Of a stretch of DNA of 6,929 nt, positions 4,364 to 6,929 are shown piece after piece (the stretch's first letter is position 1; each line of letters opens with the position of its first letter). This stretch comes from an uncultured Ruminococcus sp. GTDB taxonomy: Bacteria; Bacillota; Clostridia; Oscillospirales; CAG-272. Position numbers and translations under genes: made by a program. Where the stretch lies: assembly GCA_905202255.1 (NCBI GenBank), contig CAJKRH010000069.1, positions 1 through 6,929 of the forward strand, written 5' to 3'. The notes under the pieces were generated by a model, which made no database searches, was not told the DNA's origin, and saw only the letters and a list, made by a program, of their open reading frames with translations.

Positions 4364-6259
4364 ATGGCAGTAAAAGAATTCAAAGCCGAGAGCAAAAAGC
4401 TTCTCGAGCTGATGATAAATTCCATCTATACAAATAAGGAGATTTTCCTGCGCGAACTTATCAGCAATGCTTCCGACGCGATAGACAAGCTTCATTTCAA
4501 ATCCCTGACGGATGAGGGTGTCGGCATAGCCGAGGGCGATTTTGCAATAACGCTCACACCTGACAGCACGGCAAGAACGCTCACCGTTTCCGATAACGGT
4601 ATCGGCATGACGCGCGACGAGCTGGAAAACAATCTCGGCACTATCGCAAGGAGCGGTTCGCTCGATTTCAAAACGGAAAACAAGAGCGACACGCTTGATA
4701 TAATAGGTCAGTTCGGCGTTGGTTTCTATTCCGCCTTCATGGTAGCCGACAAGGTGACCGTCATCTCCCGTGCATACGGCGAGGATAAGGCATGGAAATG
4801 GGAATCCTCCGGTGCCGAGGGCTATACGATAGAAGAAGCCGAAAAAGCCACTGTCGGCACGGATATTACCCTGCACATCAAGAAAAATACGGAGAACGAA
4901 AACTACGACGGATATCTCAATGAATATCAGCTCCGTTCGCTCGTGAAAAAATACAGCGACTACATCCGCTATCCGATAAAAATGCTCGTCACACATTCGC
5001 ATATGCTTCCGAAACCCGAGGATGCGGGCGACGACTGGAAACCCGAATATGAAGAGCACAAGGAAATGGAAACGCTCAACAGCATGGTTCCTATCTGGAA
5101 GCGCAAAAAAGGCGAGGTGACAAGCGAGGAATACAACGAATTTTACAAGAATACATTTTATGACTTTAATGATCCCGCGCTTGTTTTCACGGCAGGCGGC
5201 GAAGGTATGGTTTCATACAATGCGGTAATGTTCATTCCCGCGCAGACGCCGTATGATTTTTATACAAAGGAATTCAAGAAAGGGCTTGCCCTCTATTCCT
5301 CTGGCGTCATGATAATGGAAAAATGCGAGGATTTGCTCCCCGATTATTTCTGTTTCGTGCGCGGCATAGTGGATTCCGCAGATCTCAGTCTGAATATCAG
5401 CCGTGAGCTTCTCCAGCAGAATCATCAGCTCCGTCTCATCCGCAAAAATATTGAAAAAAAGATTAAAAACGAGCTTGTAAATCTGCGCGATAATAACAGA
5501 GAGAAATACGAAACATTCTGGAAATCTTTCGGCAGAGTAATAAAATTCGGCGTTTACGGCGATTACGGTGCAAACAAAGATACGCTCTCGGATTTGCTGA
5601 TATTCTTCTCGGCAAAGGAAAAGAAATTCATCACGCTCGATGAATACATTTCCGCTATGCCAGAGGCGCAGAAGTGCATTTATTTTGCCGCCGCCGAAAC
5701 TACGGACAGAGCCGCAAAGCTTCCGAATACGGAGGCAGTGCTTGCGCATGATTTTGATGTTCTGCTCTGCACGGAGGATGTTGATGAATTTTGCCTCCAG
5801 ACGCTGCAAAGCTACAAGGAAAAAGAGTTCAAAAATGTAGGCACAGGCGACCTCGGACTTGAGAGCGAAGAGGAAAAGGAAGCCGCAAAAGCGAGTGCCG
5901 AGGAAAATAAAGAGCTTCTCGAAGCGATGAAAAATGCATTGGGCGACAAGGTGAAAGCAGTTCGTCTCTCCAAGGTTCTGCGCGAGCATCCCGTAGCGCT
6001 TTCTTCCGACGGCGCGCTCTCCATAGAAATGGAAAAGGTGCTCCGCAATATGCCCGAGGGCGGCGCGATAAAGAGCGAAAAGATTCTCGAGATAAATGAA
6101 AATCATCCCGTTTTCGAAGCGCTCAAAGCGGCATCCGACGACAGCGAAAAGCTTGCGCTCTATTCAAAGATACTCTATGATCAGGCGCTCCTTATCGAAG
6201 GACTGCCGATAGACGACCCTGTGGAATACGCAAAAGCCGTCTGCTCGCTGATAAAATAA
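4364..6259 (+). CDS. htpG: HtpG, bacterial Hsp90 chaperone
   Basis: HtpG is an ATP-dependent dimeric cytoplasmic chaperone that remodels client proteins and works with DnaK. The 631 residues match the usual length (about 620-635). The GHKL ATPase domain shows NKEIFLRELISNASDA (24-39) with catalytic E31 and Mg-binding N35, DNGIGM (77-82), GTIARSG (92-98), IGQFGVGFYSAF (114-125, lid glycine motif) and GTDITLH (165-171). The middle domain has IWKR (244-247), the FYK segment (260-262) and NISRELLQ (344-351), whose R347 matches the arginine that contacts the ATP gamma-phosphate. A charged linker near 505-525 precedes the C-terminal dimerisation domain. The start is the ATG at 4364 with AAAGGAAG at 4346-4353; the TTG at 4343 lies upstream of that site and is rejected. 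The gene is monocistronic, with its own promoter and terminator. Confidence 0.98.
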   Translation: MAVKEFKAESKKLLELMINSIYTNKEIFLRELISNASDAIDKLHFKSLTDEGVGIAEGDFAITLTPDSTARTLTVSDNGIGMTRDELENNLGTIARSGSLDFKTENKSDTLDIIGQFGVGFYSAFMVADKVTVISRAYGEDKAWKWESSGAEGYTIEEAEKATVGTDITLHIKKNTENENYDGYLNEYQLRSLVKKYSDYIRYPIKMLVTHSHMLPKPEDAGDDWKPEYEEHKEMETLNSMVPIWKRKKGEVTSEEYNEFYKNTFYDFNDPALVFTAGGEGMVSYNAVMFIPAQTPYDFYTKEFKKGLALYSSGVMIMEKCEDLLPDYFCFVRGIVDSADLSLNISRELLQQNHQLRLIRKNIEKKIKNELVNLRDNNREKYETFWKSFGRVIKFGVYGDYGANKDTLSDLLIFFSAKEKKFITLDEYISAMPEAQKCIYFAAAETTDRAAKLPNTEAVLAHDFDVLLCTEDVDEFCLQTLQSYKEKEFKNVGTGDLGLESEEEKEAAKASAEENKELLEAMKNALGDKVKAVRLSKVLREHPVALSSDGALSIEMEKVLRNMPEGGAIKSEKILEINENHPVFEALKAASDDSEKLALYSKILYDQALLIEGLPIDDPVEYAKAVCSLIK

Positions 6260-6270
6260 GATTACGGAAC

Positions 6271-6302
6271 AGAAAAACCGCGCAGAGCGCGGTTTTTCTT
6301 TG
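6271..6302 (+). terminator. Rho-independent terminator of htpG
   Basis: AAAAACCGCGC (6273-6283) pairs with GCGCGGTTTTT (6287-6297) around AGA, an 11-bp stem extendable to 13 bp, followed by a T-rich run (6293-6301). It begins 11 nt after the stop codon. The flanking A-run makes it potentially bidirectional. Confidence 0.93.
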
Positions 6303-6329
6303 TGTATGAGGGATTAAATACTGTTCAAG

Positions 6330-6348
6330 CGGCGACCGTTGGTCGCCG
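6330..6348. repeat. Compact G/C-rich hairpin
   Basis: CGGCGACC (6330-6337) is the exact complement of GGTCGCCG (6341-6348) around GTT, an 8-bp stem. It comes 30-odd bases after the htpG terminator and has no T-run. Confidence 0.6.
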
Positions 6349-6552
6349 AAAAGAATCAAAAAGATGGCTTTCCCTCCTTAGAAAACCTCCCTGCATCTTC
6401 CAACTTTACTCTATGCAAACAACCATCGCCCTCCGGTGCGAACATAGCGAGTGAACCGTCCAAATGTAGCTTAGTCATGGCTACAGGCTCGAAACGCTAA
6501 AGCGCCGACTCGGATTTACTGCTGTGCCATGTCAGGCTACGGCGAACCTCGC

Positions 6553-6606
6553 GGGAATTGACCGCGTTTGCTCCGCAAATCGGTCAATTCCCCACTGGAG
6601 AAGGCT
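6553..6606 (+). repeat. Module C, right copy, within a 40-nt hairpin
   Basis: Positions 6560-6606 match 1851-1897 at 45 of 47. Here the stem is longer than in the left copy: GGGAATTGACCG (6553-6564) pairs with 6581-6592, then a C bulge and a G-T wobble, then TTTGC with GCAAA around the loop TCC. That makes about 18 pairs. The tail CCCACTGGAGAAGGCT (6591-6606) is the left arm of a second inverted repeat. Confidence 0.8.
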
Positions 6607-6734
6607 GGCGATACGCCTTGTTTCTCTTAAAACAAAATTGCGCATTCCTGCCTTTGATAACTTTCACCGAATGTTGAAGTACAAAAATGTGCGTGAAATT
6701 TGGCTGATGGGTTTTGTAAGCCTTCTCCAGTGGG
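6591..6734. repeat. 144-bp segment with perfect 16-bp inverted ends, MITE-like
   Basis: CCCACTGGAGAAGGCT (6591-6606) and its exact complement (6719-6734) bound 112 bp of unique sequence with no coding content. The right arm also forms a local hairpin, CCTTCTCC-AGTG-GGAGAAGG (6721-6740), running into module B. No target-site duplication is evident. It could be a small non-autonomous element, or simply two family modules facing each other. Confidence 0.5.
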
Positions 6735-6872
6735 AGAAGGTGGCAGCCGTAGGCTGACGGATGAGGTGTCAATAACTATTTAAATTTTCATTCCGTCAGC
6801 ACAGGTACCAGACCCACGATGCTCTGTCTTGGCGACGCCAACACACATGCTTCGCATATGTGTCAATTCCCG
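6735..6872 (+). repeat. Repeat unit A+B, right copy (about 138 bp)
   Basis: Module B (6735-6776, minus sense relative to the left copy) has CAGCC-GTA-GGCTG. Module A (6816-6872) has the head GTCTTGGCGACGCC (6827-6840), a stem-loop (6841-6863) with tip TTC, and the tail CAATTCCCG. Relative to 1694-1830 the whole unit is inverted while the A-B distance is preserved. On the plus strand the module A stem has one C-A mismatch that is a T-G wobble on the minus strand, the same pairing as on the plus strand of the left copy. Confidence 0.8.
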
Positions 6873-6922
6873 TCGCCGCCGTCGGCTCGCGCAAGCCTCC
6901 CCAAAGGCTTGACCTAAACTTT
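6871..6922 (+). repeat. Module D, right copy (52 bp)
   Basis: This matches 1994-2045 at 45 of 52 positions in direct orientation and directly follows module A, which it overlaps by 2 bases. CAAGCCT (6892-6898) pairs with AGGCTTG (6905-6911) around CCCCAA, replacing the loop of the left copy while keeping the arms. The window ends 7 bases after the conserved GACCTAAACTTT. Confidence 0.75.
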
Positions 6923-6929
6923 CAATAAA

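Larger units (their letters stand above)
6303..6929. other. Gene-free, repeat-rich region downstream of htpG
   Basis: About 630 bp reach the window end without a credible gene. In order it holds a tight hairpin (6330-6348), module C inside a longer palindrome (6553-6606), a 112-bp interior bounded by a 16-bp inverted repeat (6591-6734), unit B+A (6735-6872) and module D (6871-6922). A smaller hairpin is TGTAGC (6465-6470) with GCTACA (6480-6485). The open frame at 6524-6757 runs through the palindromes, has no ribosome binding site and does not look like a protein. I see nothing recognisable in 6349-6464 or 6607-6718. Confidence 0.8.

Noticed and set aside
4316..5059. 247-codon minus-strand open frame opposite the htpG 5' part
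   Set aside because: Antisense to highly conserved htpG sequence; begins inside htpG and has no start signals.
5213..6106. 297-codon minus-strand open frame opposite the htpG 3' part
   Set aside because: Long only because of htpG codon use; antisense, no ribosome binding site, no recognisable domain.
6524..6757. 77-codon plus-strand open frame in the right repeat region
   Set aside because: Translated palindromic repeats (modules C and B); such frames recur wherever the repeats do and are not genes.

Overview
The window looks like the chromosome of a low- to mid-GC Firmicute of class Clostridia, most likely an anaerobic gut Oscillospirales or Lachnospirales relative. This rests on the sequence style of the GAPDH and HtpG proteins, AGGAGG-type ribosome binding sites, sigma-A promoters close to consensus, and a PdaA-type spore-cortex deacetylase that points to a spore-forming lineage. 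The genus is not determined. There are six protein genes: gap (partial), a small helical-bundle protein, ybaK, two adjacent polysaccharide deacetylases and htpG. No tRNA, rRNA, CRISPR array, transposase or phage gene was found.

Layout. 1-703 (minus): the 5' two thirds of gap, cut by the window edge. 704-917: a divergent control region with a gap promoter and two inverted repeats. 918-1370 (plus): a 150-residue helical protein with an internal duplication, followed by a strong terminator. 1411-2096: about 690 bp without genes, packed with palindromic repeats. 2097-4148 (minus): pdaA-like deacetylase, then a second CE4 deacetylase overlapping it by 4 bp, then ybaK with its own promoter and terminator. 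4149-4363: divergent region with a near-consensus htpG promoter. 4364-6259 (plus): htpG with a terminator. 6303-6929: a second repeat-rich region without genes, continuing past the window end.

The genes are mostly housekeeping: glycolysis (gap), protein quality control (htpG), proofreading of misacylated tRNA-Pro (ybaK) and peptidoglycan or polysaccharide deacetylation (the two CE4 enzymes, probably co-transcribed and translationally coupled). They do not form one obvious pathway.

The most notable structure is non-coding. The two gene-free stretches share four repeat modules, called A, B, C and D here. A and B travel together as a unit of about 137 bp that is inverted between the two sites; C and D are direct repeats. 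Modules A and C have the same architecture: a common 14-nt head, a stem-loop with the same tip, and a common tail, but different stem sequences that still pair. This looks like a REP-like or MITE-like intergenic repeat family sitting at gene 3' ends. I found no convincing new protein-coding system.
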